Shown piece by piece: positions 44,326 through 53,278 of a DNA stretch of 64,000 bases; positions within the stretch are counted from its first letter, which is position 1, and each line of letters begins with the position of its first letter. The translations under genes were made by a program, and so were the position numbers. Where the stretch lies: the NCBI GenBank assembly GCA_964522015.1, contig CAZFST010000020.1:17360-81359 (forward strand), given 5' to 3'. The notes beneath the pieces are model-generated. The model did not search any database. It worked only from the letters and a program-made list of their open reading frames with translations, and was not told the origin of the DNA. Origin of the DNA: QQWI01 sp964522015 (GTDB lineage Bacteria > Bacillota > Clostridia > Peptostreptococcales > Acidaminobacteraceae).

Positions 44326-44329
44326 AATA

Positions 44330-44388
44330 AAGGGACCTACTAGCCACCTGTGCTTAGTCACAGTAAAGGCTGATAGGTCCCTTTTTTA
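44330..44388 (+). terminator. Rho-independent terminator after the PPi-PEPCK-like gene
   Basis: AGGGACCTA...AGCC pairs with GGCT...TAGGTCCCT, with an inner CTGTG/CACAG hairpin, followed by T6. Confidence 0.85.
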
Positions 44389-44438
44389 GTAGTTGATAAG
44401 TCACCTTTATAGGCGTTACTTCATAAATAAATGTCAAA

Positions 44439-46364
44439 TCACTTAATGTATGCTTCCGCCCATTTCCTCGGATCTCCAGTGAGACCTTTTTCAAGAGCTA
44501 GCTTAAAATACTTGGTCCCATTGACCTTGTCATCAATCCCATAGCGGCTATAACATAAACCTAAACCATAATACCCAGTGCTCTCATTGGGATTCATGGC
44601 AATCACTTTCTCAAAGCAACGAACGGCTTCTAAATGATTGGCTGCACTGTAATAAGCCCACGCTAGGGATTGCCAAGTGATATAGTCGCTGCTATCTATC
44701 AGTAAAATACGTTCATAATAGGTAACTGCAGCACTGTAATTCTTTAAATTGTTCATATAAAGCCCAGCGAGATCCTTAAGGGTAGCCAAGTGCTTAGGGT
44801 CTAAGGCTAGAACATTTTCTAACAACGGGATGGTTTCTGTGATTGCACCTGAAGCCAATTTATCTTTTGCAAGTGCGATTCTCATTTCAATGGTATCCAT
44901 ATTGATGGCTGCCGTATTCTTATTGGCATCCCATGTTACAGTGGCGCCAAAGGCATCTGACCAAAAAGTGGCAGGTACAAACGTTCGACCATCCTTGATG
45001 GCTATAGGTACTGCTAAGGTTTTTGAAACCTGATTGACAGTATATACTAATCCTGCAGCTGGTAAGTTAACATTTGTCCCATAACGTAAAATCGTTTGTT
45101 TTTTACTGATACCATCATAACTTATTTCTGCACCTAGTGCTTGTCCTACCTCTTTCAATGGCACCATTGTCACTTGTTTAGCCCCGTCTCTATAGGGTTC
45201 CACGCCAAAGAAAATCGGCTTATTATTAATCAAAATATTAATGGGTGCTTGCTTTAAAACCCGTACTACCAAGGCATTGCTAATATTTCTACCTGGTCCA
45301 GCTACATATTGTCCATTAGCATAAACCGCACTGGAACCACCCCCATCTAAATTGAGAGCATCAACCATGCCAAGTTGTTTAGCAACATCGGCTAATTCTT
45401 TAACCGTCACACTGGGTACGCTGGCCATTCCCATCATGCCCTTTGCAGTAACACCCACCATGCTTCTGAGGGCACGATTAGTGGTAATCTTTCCCTCAGA
45501 AAAACCTTCTTTTAGGGCATCACCTTGAACAATACCATTTTTCAAAAGTGTTGGTCCAGCGCCAACAGCTGTTCTATACTGAGAAAATTGGGCGTCAACG
45601 GGCATCCCACCCTCATCCCGGTAGATTAATCGATAGGCTGCTGGTTTACCAACTTCAAATACTTTAAGCACTGAAGGTTCTTTGGCAAGGACTAAAAATC
45701 CGTCTATAGGAATATTGAATGATCCCTTTTGTATCGACTTGACAATCCCTTTATCGACTTCAATAGCCATGAAATCGTGTTTAGGCTTAGGACCTTTATA
45801 GTCTTGATTGAAGATCATCACTGCTTCTGGTTGTGAGAAATAGTGATTGATATTCCATGCATACCAATTATTTGGCCATGTCCATTGATTATTTGTGGAG
45901 CCTTCTATCTTAATGGCAATACGGCTGACTGATGCTTGATTGTTGTCATTAATGCTAAAAATCGAACCTTCATTTCCAATATGCTTCACTCTACCATCGG
46001 ATAAAACAGTTCCCTGAGGTTGCATATCAGAATAGGCATTAAAAAAAGTGCCGTTCACACCTGCAACAGCTTTACCATCTGCGTCTGAGGCACTTTCAAT
46101 AATTGTTTTTAAAGGCGCAGTGGCACCAACCCCACCACCTGCAGCAACATTATCGACACGAATCAAGGGATCTTTCAAATTTGTCCAAACCACAGTGATT
46201 TGTTTTTTAACCCCAGCAATTGTTACAGTATGCTTTGAAGAAAAAACACTAGGGGTTTTAGGAGCAGTTGATGCAGTAACCATAAACCCGGTCAACATCA
46301 GCATGAGAAATAAGAGCATCAACGTTCTCACTACTATCTTTTTAGTCATCATAGATTGTCTCAT
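44439..46364 (-). CDS. Secreted phosphodiester glycosidase (NAGPA-like) with CuAO-N and TPR regions
   Basis: 641 residues in three parts. After a signal peptide, a NAGPA domain (about 50-360) with AGVNGTFFNAYSDMQPQG, RSMVGVTAKG and the core ALNLDGGGSSAVYANG. Next a copper amine oxidase-N-like region (MVPLKEVGQALGAEISYD and DGRTFVPATFWSDAFGATVTW, about 385-480). Last, three TPRs (LATLKDLAGLYMNNLKNY, YITWQSLAWAYYSAANHLEA, STGYYGLGLCYSRYG). NAGPA-type domains cleave sugar phosphodiesters, here perhaps of wall polymers. It lies just downstream of pstB. Confidence 0.85.
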   Translation of the reverse strand: MRQSMMTKKIVVRTLMLLFLMLMLTGFMVTASTAPKTPSVFSSKHTVTIAGVKKQITVVWTNLKDPLIRVDNVAAGGGVGATAPLKTIIESASDADGKAVAGVNGTFFNAYSDMQPQGTVLSDGRVKHIGNEGSIFSINDNNQASVSRIAIKIEGSTNNQWTWPNNWYAWNINHYFSQPEAVMIFNQDYKGPKPKHDFMAIEVDKGIVKSIQKGSFNIPIDGFLVLAKEPSVLKVFEVGKPAAYRLIYRDEGGMPVDAQFSQYRTAVGAGPTLLKNGIVQGDALKEGFSEGKITTNRALRSMVGVTAKGMMGMASVPSVTVKELADVAKQLGMVDALNLDGGGSSAVYANGQYVAGPGRNISNALVVRVLKQAPINILINNKPIFFGVEPYRDGAKQVTMVPLKEVGQALGAEISYDGISKKQTILRYGTNVNLPAAGLVYTVNQVSKTLAVPIAIKDGRTFVPATFWSDAFGATVTWDANKNTAAINMDTIEMRIALAKDKLASGAITETIPLLENVLALDPKHLATLKDLAGLYMNNLKNYSAAVTYYERILLIDSSDYITWQSLAWAYYSAANHLEAVRCFEKVIAMNPNESTGYYGLGLCYSRYGIDDKVNGTKYFKLALEKGLTGDPRKWAEAYIK

Positions 46365-46447
46365 CAGAGTACCTCACCATAAGTTTTATACACTTTACTT
46401 ATGTATTATTATACCCTGATTCCCGATAAAACTCAGTATTATTAAAT

Positions 46448-47209
46448 TTAAAACTTCCCACTGACATAGTTTGCACATAGTTCAGTTTTGGGATTGACAA
46501 ATAATTGTGAAGTCTCCCCTGATTCAACCACGGAACCTTGATAAAAGAATGCAGTCTTATCTGCAATGCGGGCAGCTTGCCCCATATTATGAGTGACGAT
46601 AATGATGGTGCAGCTTTCTTTTAACAAAATCAGTAAATCTTCAATGATGCCAGTGGAAATAGGATCAAGTGCTGAACAGGGTTCATCCAGCAGAAGAATA
46701 CTTGGATTTAGCATTAATGCTCGTGCAATACAGAGCCTTTGCTGTTGCCCACCTGACAAAGCCAATGCACTATCGTGGAGCCGGTTTTTTACTTCATCCC
46801 ACAACCCAGCCTTCTTAAGATGCGATTGAATCTGCATGTCCAAATCTAAGGGGGACATCTTGAAATGCTCACTTAAAGGCAAAGCCATGTTCTTATAAAT
46901 TGACGTCGGTAACAAATTGGGTTGCTGAAACACCATTCCAATTGACTGCCTCATGGTATTAATAGCTTTAGGCGCAGTCAGTTGATAAATATCCTGACCC
47001 TTAATTTCAATTTCACCGGTACTTTTATAGATTTTTTTCAGATCATTTAAGCGATTAATCGACCGCAACAAGGTGGTTTTTCCGCAACCCGAAGGACCAA
47101 TAAAAGCTACTATTTCATTTTCTTCTATGGTCATATTAACATTAGCAAGGGCATGTTTGCCCCCATAAAATCCATTGAAATCTTTTATCTCTATTGCAAT
47201 CGGTGGCAT
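46448..47209 (-). CDS. pstB: Phosphate ABC transporter ATP-binding protein
   Basis: 253 residues. Walker A GPSGCGKTTLLRS, the PstB-specific INRLNDL, signature LSGGQQQRLCIARAL and Walker B LLLDEPCSALDP. It powers high-affinity phosphate uptake with PstA and PstC, encoded immediately upstream. Start by AGGGAGC. No phoU follows in the window. Confidence 0.95.
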   Translation of the reverse strand: MPPIAIEIKDFNGFYGGKHALANVNMTIEENEIVAFIGPSGCGKTTLLRSINRLNDLKKIYKSTGEIEIKGQDIYQLTAPKAINTMRQSIGMVFQQPNLLPTSIYKNMALPLSEHFKMSPLDLDMQIQSHLKKAGLWDEVKNRLHDSALALSGGQQQRLCIARALMLNPSILLLDEPCSALDPISTGIIEDLLILLKESCTIIIVTHNMGQAARIADKTAFFYQGSVVESGETSQLFVNPKTELCANYVSGKF

Positions 47210-47284
47210 AAGTGCTCCCTATTCATATTTTAGTGTTCTTTTGTTAGTGCTCTTGTTTAGTGTTCGTATTTTTATGTCCGTAAC

Positions 47285-48226
47285 TTAGTGCTCTTCCCTT
47301 ACAGAGGGCCTGCCAATAATCGAAGCCATTAAGTTCAGTAATATGATAATCCCAATCAGTACAATGGAAGCTCCAAAAGCCACTGTATAATTATTACCTT
47401 CACCCGCCGGCGATGTGTAGTAGATGTAAGAGGTTAATGTTGAACCGGTATTTTGTAATGTTGATAGGAAATTCCCAGGAGCATACCACGGTTGAACCCC
47501 GGTCATTCTCAGTGTACCACCTAGGGCTAACCAAACAATGGCCGTATCCCCAATAATACGTCCCATGCCTAAAATAACACCTGTAACAAGGCCTGGTCTT
47601 GCAGCTTGTAAAACCACACACCGTAGTGATCGCCATTTTGACGCCCCTAATCCAATTGAGGCCATATAAAAGCTTGTTGGAACGGTTTTAAGGGCTTCTA
47701 TCATTGCTTTGATCACAAAGGGTAAGATCATCACCGACATGGTGATTCCAGCTACTAGAAATGACTTACCATAGGCTTTTGTAGCAGTCACACCACTTAC
47801 TTCCACCATGGTACTCAAAAATCCCAGCCCAGGTAACGTGAAGATGGCCCGAGCAAATAATGCAATAACCACCGTAGGAACCCCTGCTAATATATCAATA
47901 GCTGATTGAATAAACTTCTGAATTGGCCCCCGCTTACTATAAAAACAAAGATATAGGGCTGTAGCCAATGAAAAAGGCAGGGCAATAAGAATACCAATCA
48001 GGGTTAGCAAAATAGTCCCTATCATGGGTGTTAGAATACCACTTCCCTCAAACTCTGTAGCTGACGCACTGGGTTCAGCCGTTAGAAATGTCCATGACAA
48101 AGCATCTTTACCAAACCAAAATACCGTCAGAATGATAAAAAGGCATACCGCGATAATCATCCCCATGGTCAGCCACGCATAAATTTTGCCGGTCATTGAA
48201 AATAAATCATGATTACGCTTTACCAT
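47285..48226 (-). CDS. pstA: Phosphate ABC transporter permease
   Basis: 313 residues with six membrane helices and the permease loop GLGASKWRSLRCVVLQAARPGLVTG-type EAA motif (seen as ASIGLGASKWRSLRCVVLQA). FLTAEPSASATEFEGSGILTP-like loop and GIPTVV-type helix AGVPTVVIALFARAIF are typical of PstA. It overlaps pstC by 14 bases. Confidence 0.93.
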   Translation of the reverse strand: MVKRNHDLFSMTGKIYAWLTMGMIIAVCLFIILTVFWFGKDALSWTFLTAEPSASATEFEGSGILTPMIGTILLTLIGILIALPFSLATALYLCFYSKRGPIQKFIQSAIDILAGVPTVVIALFARAIFTLPGLGFLSTMVEVSGVTATKAYGKSFLVAGITMSVMILPFVIKAMIEALKTVPTSFYMASIGLGASKWRSLRCVVLQAARPGLVTGVILGMGRIIGDTAIVWLALGGTLRMTGVQPWYAPGNFLSTLQNTGSTLTSYIYYTSPAGEGNNYTVAFGASIVLIGIIILLNLMASIIGRPSVREEH

Positions 48227-49187
48227 TTTTAGTCACTCCTTGCATGCGTTTTTCCACGTAACTGGCTAAAAAACTTAGCCCAGTTCCTAACAATAGAAGC
48301 ATTAATGCCGCTGTAAACAGTGCACTTTCAACCGACGATGCCCCCATTGCTTCTGCTTTATTAACGATTGCTGAACTTAAGGGTAAAACTGGCGCCAGAA
48401 AGTTATATAGGCCAAATGATGGATTTGGCAATATTCCGATGCCACCACAAACCATAGAGACAGCAATGGCTTCACCCACACCTCTGCCAGCACCTAAGAT
48501 GACACTGGATAAAATGCCACTTTTAGCTGTCGGTAGAATAATTCTAAAAATAACCCTGACATGTGACATGCCAAATGCAAAGCCTGCTTCTTTATACGAT
48601 TTTGGAACCGCTTTGATGGCATCAACAGAAATCGAAACAATGGTTGGTACAATCATAAAGGTTAAGACAATCACACTAGATAAAAGGTTTTTCCCAGTCA
48701 TTTGAAAGTAGGCCAAGTAATGAATCTGTAAGTCTACGGTAACAAACATTTTCTCTATCCATGGCACAACCACAATTAATCCAATCAAACCAAAAACAAC
48801 TGAAGGTATGGCTGCCAATAATCTCACTAAATTTGTCAAGATATAACCCCATGTATGATTTGAAAATTCAACAATGGCAACACTGGCACCAATCCCTATC
48901 AAGGTTGCAAATACAATCGCTATGCCAGTTGAAAGCAATGTACTCACTATGAGTCCAAGCATCCCAAAAGAAAGAATAGGTGCCTCTTCTGTGGCATAGA
49001 AAGCCTCTTGGATTTGCTGATCAAAGCCACCTTCAGTGATGAGTTTTAAGCCACTCTCACTGACAACTGGCCATGCTTTTAAAAATATAAAGACAAAGAT
49101 GAAAAAAATCACAATAATCGATACCATTGACATGGCGGTAATGATTAATTCAGGTAATCTATCTTGATTCATAGGCTTAGTCTTCAT
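48213..49187 (-). CDS. pstC: Phosphate ABC transporter permease
   Basis: About 324 residues, six helices. Family features: LLAAIPSVVFGLIGLIVVVPW, AVPKSYKEAGFAFGMSHVRV and GAGRGVGEAIAVSMVCGG. The start at 49187 follows GATGAGG with good spacing; an ATG at 49208 is in frame but lies at the foot of the terminator without a site. It forms the channel with PstA. Confidence 0.93.
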   Translation of the reverse strand: MKTKPMNQDRLPELIITAMSMVSIIVIFFIFVFIFLKAWPVVSESGLKLITEGGFDQQIQEAFYATEEAPILSFGMLGLIVSTLLSTGIAIVFATLIGIGASVAIVEFSNHTWGYILTNLVRLLAAIPSVVFGLIGLIVVVPWIEKMFVTVDLQIHYLAYFQMTGKNLLSSVIVLTFMIVPTIVSISVDAIKAVPKSYKEAGFAFGMSHVRVIFRIILPTAKSGILSSVILGAGRGVGEAIAVSMVCGGIGILPNPSFGLYNFLAPVLPLSSAIVNKAEAMGASSVESALFTAALMLLLLGTGLSFLASYVEKRMQGVTKNGKA

Positions 49188-49210
49188 GCCAACCTCATCG
49201 CTATCCATCT

Positions 49211-49246
49211 AAAAAATAAAATCCTGCCCAACGATTGGACAGGATT
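49211..49246 (-). terminator. Internal terminator between pstS and pstC
   Basis: On the minus strand AATCCTG-t-CCAA pairs with TTGG-g-CAGGATT over a 3-base loop, followed by TTTATTTTTT. It ends most transcripts after pstS, so the binding protein would be made in excess over the transporter. Confidence 0.8.
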
Positions 49247-49262
49247 GTTTTGACAATGACTA

Positions 49263-50426
49263 CTAATTCAATCCCAAATAGCCTTCTTTAATGACAATAT
49301 TCTTCTGTGCGTCAGCAGTTCTTAAGTAATCCATAAACATTGCTGATGTACCAGTTGCTTTGCCTTTTGTTAATAGGTATAGACTTCTACCCATGCCGTA
49401 TTTAGCACTTTTTACATTTGCAGCATTGGCTTCAACACTGTCAAGGGTAACTGATTTTACAGTTGAATCTAAAAATCCAAGTGAATCATATCCAATGGCA
49501 TACTTATTTTTTGCAACTGCTTGTTTGATGATAGCAGATGACGCACTTGGTGTTGCAGTGGCTACAACTGATTTTTTAGCAAGTAGCAGTTCTTCGAAAG
49601 TTGCTCTAGTACCAGATCCAGTTTCTCTTGTTTGAACCATGATTGGCGCATTATCGCCACCTACTTCATTCCAATTCTTGATAACCCCTAAGAAAATCTT
49701 ATTTGCTTGATCTTTCGTGAGGTTTTTCACTTTATTTGATGGATGAACAATCAATGCAATCGCATCATCAGCAACTGCAGTTGCCGTCAATGTTTTCAAC
49801 TCATCTGCGGTTAAATCTCTTGAGCTCATTCCGATGTTTGTTGTACCAGCAATTGAATCCTTAACGCCAGCGCCAGAACCGCCACCAGCTACAGTAATGC
49901 TAAGACCGCTATTCATTTTCATTAAGTTATCAGCAGCTAGTTGAGCAAGGGGTTGAACAGTTGTTGAGCCCGTCACTTTTAATGTTCCTGTCATGGTTGT
50001 AAAATAATCAACCGTCGCGATGTAGTTATTTTTATCAAAACCAACTTTAGCATTAATTGCTTCAGCAAATGCTCTAATTGGAATCAGCACACGTCCTTTT
50101 ACCATTTTAGCTGGACTCGTTAAACTTTTAGAAGCGCCATCTACTGTGTATGTTTTTGCATCCACTGTAAAAACAACGTTATGAGCTGCAGTATCAACGG
50201 TAGCTGTCTTTTTTGCATCATCCCACTTAACAGTTGCCCCTAGTTTTTCAGATACAATACGAAGGGGAACCAATGTGGCACCACCATCAACCATGGGTGC
50301 AACATCTGAAGTTACAGTTTTACCATCAATTTTAAGTGTTAAAACACGGTCAGCCATTGCAAAACCACTTAGTGATACAAACATTGCCAGTATTAATGTT
50401 ACAGCCATGATTTTCTTCAGTTTCAT
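49263..50426 (-). CDS. pstS: Phosphate-binding protein with N-terminal copper-amine-oxidase-N domain
   Basis: 387 residues. Signal peptide ending SLSGFAMA, then a CuAO-N-like domain (KIDGKTVTSDVAPM, LVPLRIVSEKLGATVKWDD, RVLIPIRAFAEAINAKVGF, residues about 30-130). The PstS fold follows with GTLKVTGSTTVQPLAQ, the phosphate loop VAGGGSGAGVK, GMSSRDLT, QTRETGSGTRATFEEL and YAIGYDSLGF. PstS normally has no CuAO-N domain; here it probably anchors or orients the protein at the surface. Start at 50426 by AAGGAGAATTGAG. Confidence 0.93.
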   Translation of the reverse strand: MKLKKIMAVTLILAMFVSLSGFAMADRVLTLKIDGKTVTSDVAPMVDGGATLVPLRIVSEKLGATVKWDDAKKTATVDTAAHNVVFTVDAKTYTVDGASKSLTSPAKMVKGRVLIPIRAFAEAINAKVGFDKNNYIATVDYFTTMTGTLKVTGSTTVQPLAQLAADNLMKMNSGLSITVAGGGSGAGVKDSIAGTTNIGMSSRDLTADELKTLTATAVADDAIALIVHPSNKVKNLTKDQANKIFLGVIKNWNEVGGDNAPIMVQTRETGSGTRATFEELLLAKKSVVATATPSASSAIIKQAVAKNKYAIGYDSLGFLDSTVKSVTLDSVEANAANVKSAKYGMGRSLYLLTKGKATGTSAMFMDYLRTADAQKNIVIKEGYLGLN

Positions 50427-50532
50427 CTCAATTCTCCTTAGCACTCTTCGCATGTGTATGTTAGTTTCTAATGCTATTCTAAAGATGTCATGTTAACTCC
50501 TGAGCATAATGGCGTAAACAAACTGTTATAGA

Positions 50533-50560
50533 ATTGTAAAATCAATGGTTTGTTTGTCAA
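50533..50560 (-). promoter_or_regulatory. Promoter of pstS
   Basis: On the minus strand TTGACA, 16 bases, TACAAT. Confidence 0.65.
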
Positions 50561-50565
50561 ACCAT
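50545..50565. promoter_or_regulatory. 21-bp palindrome over the pstS -35 element
   Basis: ATGGTTTG, TTTGT, CAAACCAT: perfect 8-base arms. It covers the -35 hexamer, a position for a repressor. I see no clear TTAACA-type Pho boxes. Confidence 0.5.
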
Positions 50566-50682
50566 CAATTGACTCCAACTTAACCTATCAAGATTTTCTT
50601 ATAGCCCACAAGGAACTTTTTCAAAGTTATCCCGTCTTAAGCATATCAATTTAAAACACACGAAATTTGAAAGGAGCATCAT

Positions 50683-51411
50683 ATGAAAAAAATAGGTCTT
50701 ATCATTTTAACAGCGGTTGTCGCATCTGCACTACTTATCAGTCAAGTTATTGCAATGCCAGCACTGGCTAGCACCTCAACAGACGGGGGCATCATCACTG
50801 CAAATGGCAAAGCAACCATCACCACGACACCTGACGTGGCTTGGGTCTCAATAGGGGTTCTTTCAACAAAGGCTACTGTCGAACTGGCACAACAGGAGAC
50901 TACAAAAAGCACAAATGCCATTTTAGCTACCCTGAAACAACTGGGAATTAAAGAAGAACAGATTAAAACTATCAATTTTAGTATTCAGCCCAATTATGAA
51001 TGGAAAGAAGGCGTTAGCGAGCAGAAGTTACTGGGTTATACGGTTAATCATCAGTTAGAGGTGAAAATTACGGCTATCCAACAATCGGGTAAAGTTTTGG
51101 ATCAAGTGGTCAAGGCCGGTGGTAACAGCGTATCCGGCATTCGTTTTGGACTTAGCGACGAGTCAGGGCTTTATGCAAAGGCTTTAGAGCTCGCCGTAGC
51201 CGATGCAAAAATAAAAGCAACTGCCATGGGAAAAGGGATTGGTGTTGTGACCATTAAACCTATTTCTATTAAAGAGCAGTCTACCTATGCAGTTCCCTAC
51301 CTAACAACATCGATGGCTCCTAAAATGGCAGATGCCGCTTCACTGGAAACCACCATTATGAAAGGTGACCTTCAAATTCAAGCAGAAGTCATTGTGGAGT
51401 TTAAATATTAA
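50683..51411 (+). CDS. SIMPL-domain (DUF541) secreted protein
   Basis: 242 residues. Signal peptide ending MPALAS, then the SIMPL domain: ITANGKATITTTPDVAWVSIGV, NAILATLKQLGIKEEQIKT, INFSIQPNYEW and YTVNHQLEVKI. Family members form large oligomers in the envelope and have no known enzymatic activity. It is divergent from pstS and followed by a bidirectional terminator. Start by GAAAGGAG. Confidence 0.9.
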   Translation: MKKIGLIILTAVVASALLISQVIAMPALASTSTDGGIITANGKATITTTPDVAWVSIGVLSTKATVELAQQETTKSTNAILATLKQLGIKEEQIKTINFSIQPNYEWKEGVSEQKLLGYTVNHQLEVKITAIQQSGKVLDQVVKAGGNSVSGIRFGLSDESGLYAKALELAVADAKIKATAMGKGIGVVTIKPISIKEQSTYAVPYLTTSMAPKMADAASLETTIMKGDLQIQAEVIVEFKY

Positions 51412-51497
51412 GTCTATATCCGTACTCAAGTCAACTTATAACTAAAATAGATGGCTTGGGTGTCAAAAGTCAAATCATAGTTAATTGATAAAAATAG

Positions 51498-51553
51498 AAA
51501 AGTGCTACAGTTCGAATATCCCACAAATGGATTATTCGAACTGTAGCACTTTT
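51498..51553. terminator. Bidirectional terminator (21-bp perfect stem)
   Basis: AAAAGTGCTACAGTTCGAATA (51498-51518) and its exact inverse (51533-51553) with a 14-base loop and T/A runs on both sides. It serves the SIMPL gene and the convergent protease gene. Confidence 0.9.
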
Positions 51554-51647
51554 TTACTTAAACATTAATTATCGGTTGACTCTTAGGTTGTTTTTCAGGT
51601 TGTTTTTCAGCTTCATTTTACGTTAACTATTCCTGCCTCTTTATAAA

Positions 51648-53198
51648 CTAATTCATGAAGCCACCAGCAAACAATTTTAGATATGCGCTAGGCACTGCTA
51701 GATTTAAGTTTTGTCCCTGAAATCCAGCCGTTGTAATGCCAACCAGTTCTCCTTGCATATTGATTAAGGCCCCTCCAGAACTGCCATTTGAAATTGGGGC
51801 TGTAAACTGAACCATGTCAACATCTTCAAAACTTCTGAATCCTGACACAATCCCCTCCGAAATTGTATTAAAAAGACCTAGAGGACTGCCGATTGCTACT
51901 ACCTTTTGGCCTCGAACCAATGCCTTTGGACTTAAATGTAGCGCTTTCACCTGTCGTTCAACTTGAATCAGCGCAATATCAAAGGCTTGATGATACTTAA
52001 TGATTTGATGGGTCATGTACTCTTTATCATCATTTTCAAAGTACACCCCAAATCGGTCTCCCCCTGCTACTACGTGTAAATTGGTCAGAATATAACCTCT
52101 GTCACTGATTACAACCCCTGAACCACCTGATACAACCTCACCTTTTTCATTGTGAACTTTGATCATCACAACAGAATCAGACAATAAAGATAGCACCTCA
52201 CAGGAATAATCAATTTGCACATTGGCATGGGCATTGGCGAGTTCGTCAAATCTTGTAGTAACAGTGTTTCCATTGACTTGGCTTGTTGGCCCCGCTATTG
52301 ATGTAACCGACGATGAAACATTTGAAGCTACTGGTCTTGAAGGATGTTGCGTATTAATGATTGTTGTAGAACTTGGATTGCTATTGGTGCCTGGATTGCT
52401 ATCGGTGCCTGGATTGCTATCGGTGCCTGGATTGCTATCGGTACTTGGACTGACAGTACCAGTTTCGCTTATTTGCAATTGTTCTGGTTGGACTGCTTTA
52501 ATAGGTGGTAATTCATTGGCTCTATTTAGGTAAACCACCCTTTGTGCTGCAACTAAGTGAGCTTCTACACCTTCAAATGGATCAGCCGCTGGGTTGGTGC
52601 AGATGACATCACATCCAGCTTGCCAAAGAAAGTGCATAAAACAAACTTCGTGTTTTTTATAACAACCATAAAAAATGGCTTTTGACAGAATCTCTTTATT
52701 TTGTGTTTTTTCAAACAGCTCAGTGCCATAAAGTTTGAGCCACATCAACAGTTTGATGCCTAAATTTTGTCGCATGCTCTCATTGGTATTGGGAAATGCT
52801 TGCTGGTAGCACTCTAGAGCCTGGAAGTAAGCCATTCCTATTTGGTATCTATGGACTTGTCTAGGAATCAACAAACCAAAATCCACAGCATTTAGGTCCT
52901 CATACCTTTGGGCACGTTCAATTTCAGCTAATTGAAAATAAATCAAACGGGCTCTTTCAATTTCAGCATTACCAAAATCCTTTTTTAACTCACCGTTTAT
53001 CAGAATAAAAGATGCCGTTCTTAAAGAAGCAATCATCTTACCTAATTCAGTTGTGTATGTTTCAATCGATTCTTCAAAGCCCACGAGGCATGAAAAAATG
53101 ACAGCACTTGAATTCTCTCGACTCGTTCTCTCGACTCTTATAAAGTCGTCAAAAGGCATCTTAAGATCATATCTTGATTTTGTGTTGATTTTGGACAT
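51648..53198 (-). CDS. HtrA-type serine protease fused to an N-terminal YceG-like module
   Basis: About 516 residues, no signal peptide. Residues about 15-235 resemble one module of the large protein at 18057-20648: front motif SCLVGFEESIETYTTEL and back motif KAIFYGCYKKHEVCFMHFLWQAGCDVICTNP. A linker with four TDSNPG repeats follows. The C-terminal 190 residues are a trypsin-like S1C domain with catalytic H in LTNLHVVAGG, D in AFDIALIQVE and S in ISNGSSGGALIN; no PDZ domain is present. The start at 53198 follows GGGGGATAGA. Predicted to be a cytosolic regulated protease. Confidence 0.75.
   Translation of the reverse strand: MSKINTKSRYDLKMPFDDFIRVERTSRENSSAVIFSCLVGFEESIETYTTELGKMIASLRTASFILINGELKKDFGNAEIERARLIYFQLAEIERAQRYEDLNAVDFGLLIPRQVHRYQIGMAYFQALECYQQAFPNTNESMRQNLGIKLLMWLKLYGTELFEKTQNKEILSKAIFYGCYKKHEVCFMHFLWQAGCDVICTNPAADPFEGVEAHLVAAQRVVYLNRANELPPIKAVQPEQLQISETGTVSPSTDSNPGTDSNPGTDSNPGTNSNPSSTTIINTQHPSRPVASNVSSSVTSIAGPTSQVNGNTVTTRFDELANAHANVQIDYSCEVLSLLSDSVVMIKVHNEKGEVVSGGSGVVISDRGYILTNLHVVAGGDRFGVYFENDDKEYMTHQIIKYHQAFDIALIQVERQVKALHLSPKALVRGQKVVAIGSPLGLFNTISEGIVSGFRSFEDVDMVQFTAPISNGSSGGALINMQGELVGITTAGFQGQNLNLAVPSAYLKLFAGGFMN
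52375..52446. repeat. 18-bp in-frame tandem repeat in the protease linker
   Basis: Four near-identical copies of GGATTGCTATCGGTGCCT (first and last diverged) at 52375, 52393, 52411 and 52429, encoding TDSNPG units; such repeats are prone to copy-number change. Confidence 0.9.
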
Positions 53199-53278
53199 TC
53201 TATCCCCCATAAGACTCGATTTCCATTATGGATTTATAAGTCTTTTCACTCCTTAATTGTAGCCTAATCATTAGGGGA

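Noticed and set aside
52375..52446. Tandem 18-bp repeats as a regulatory array
   Set aside because: They lie in frame within the protease gene and encode a TDSNPG linker.
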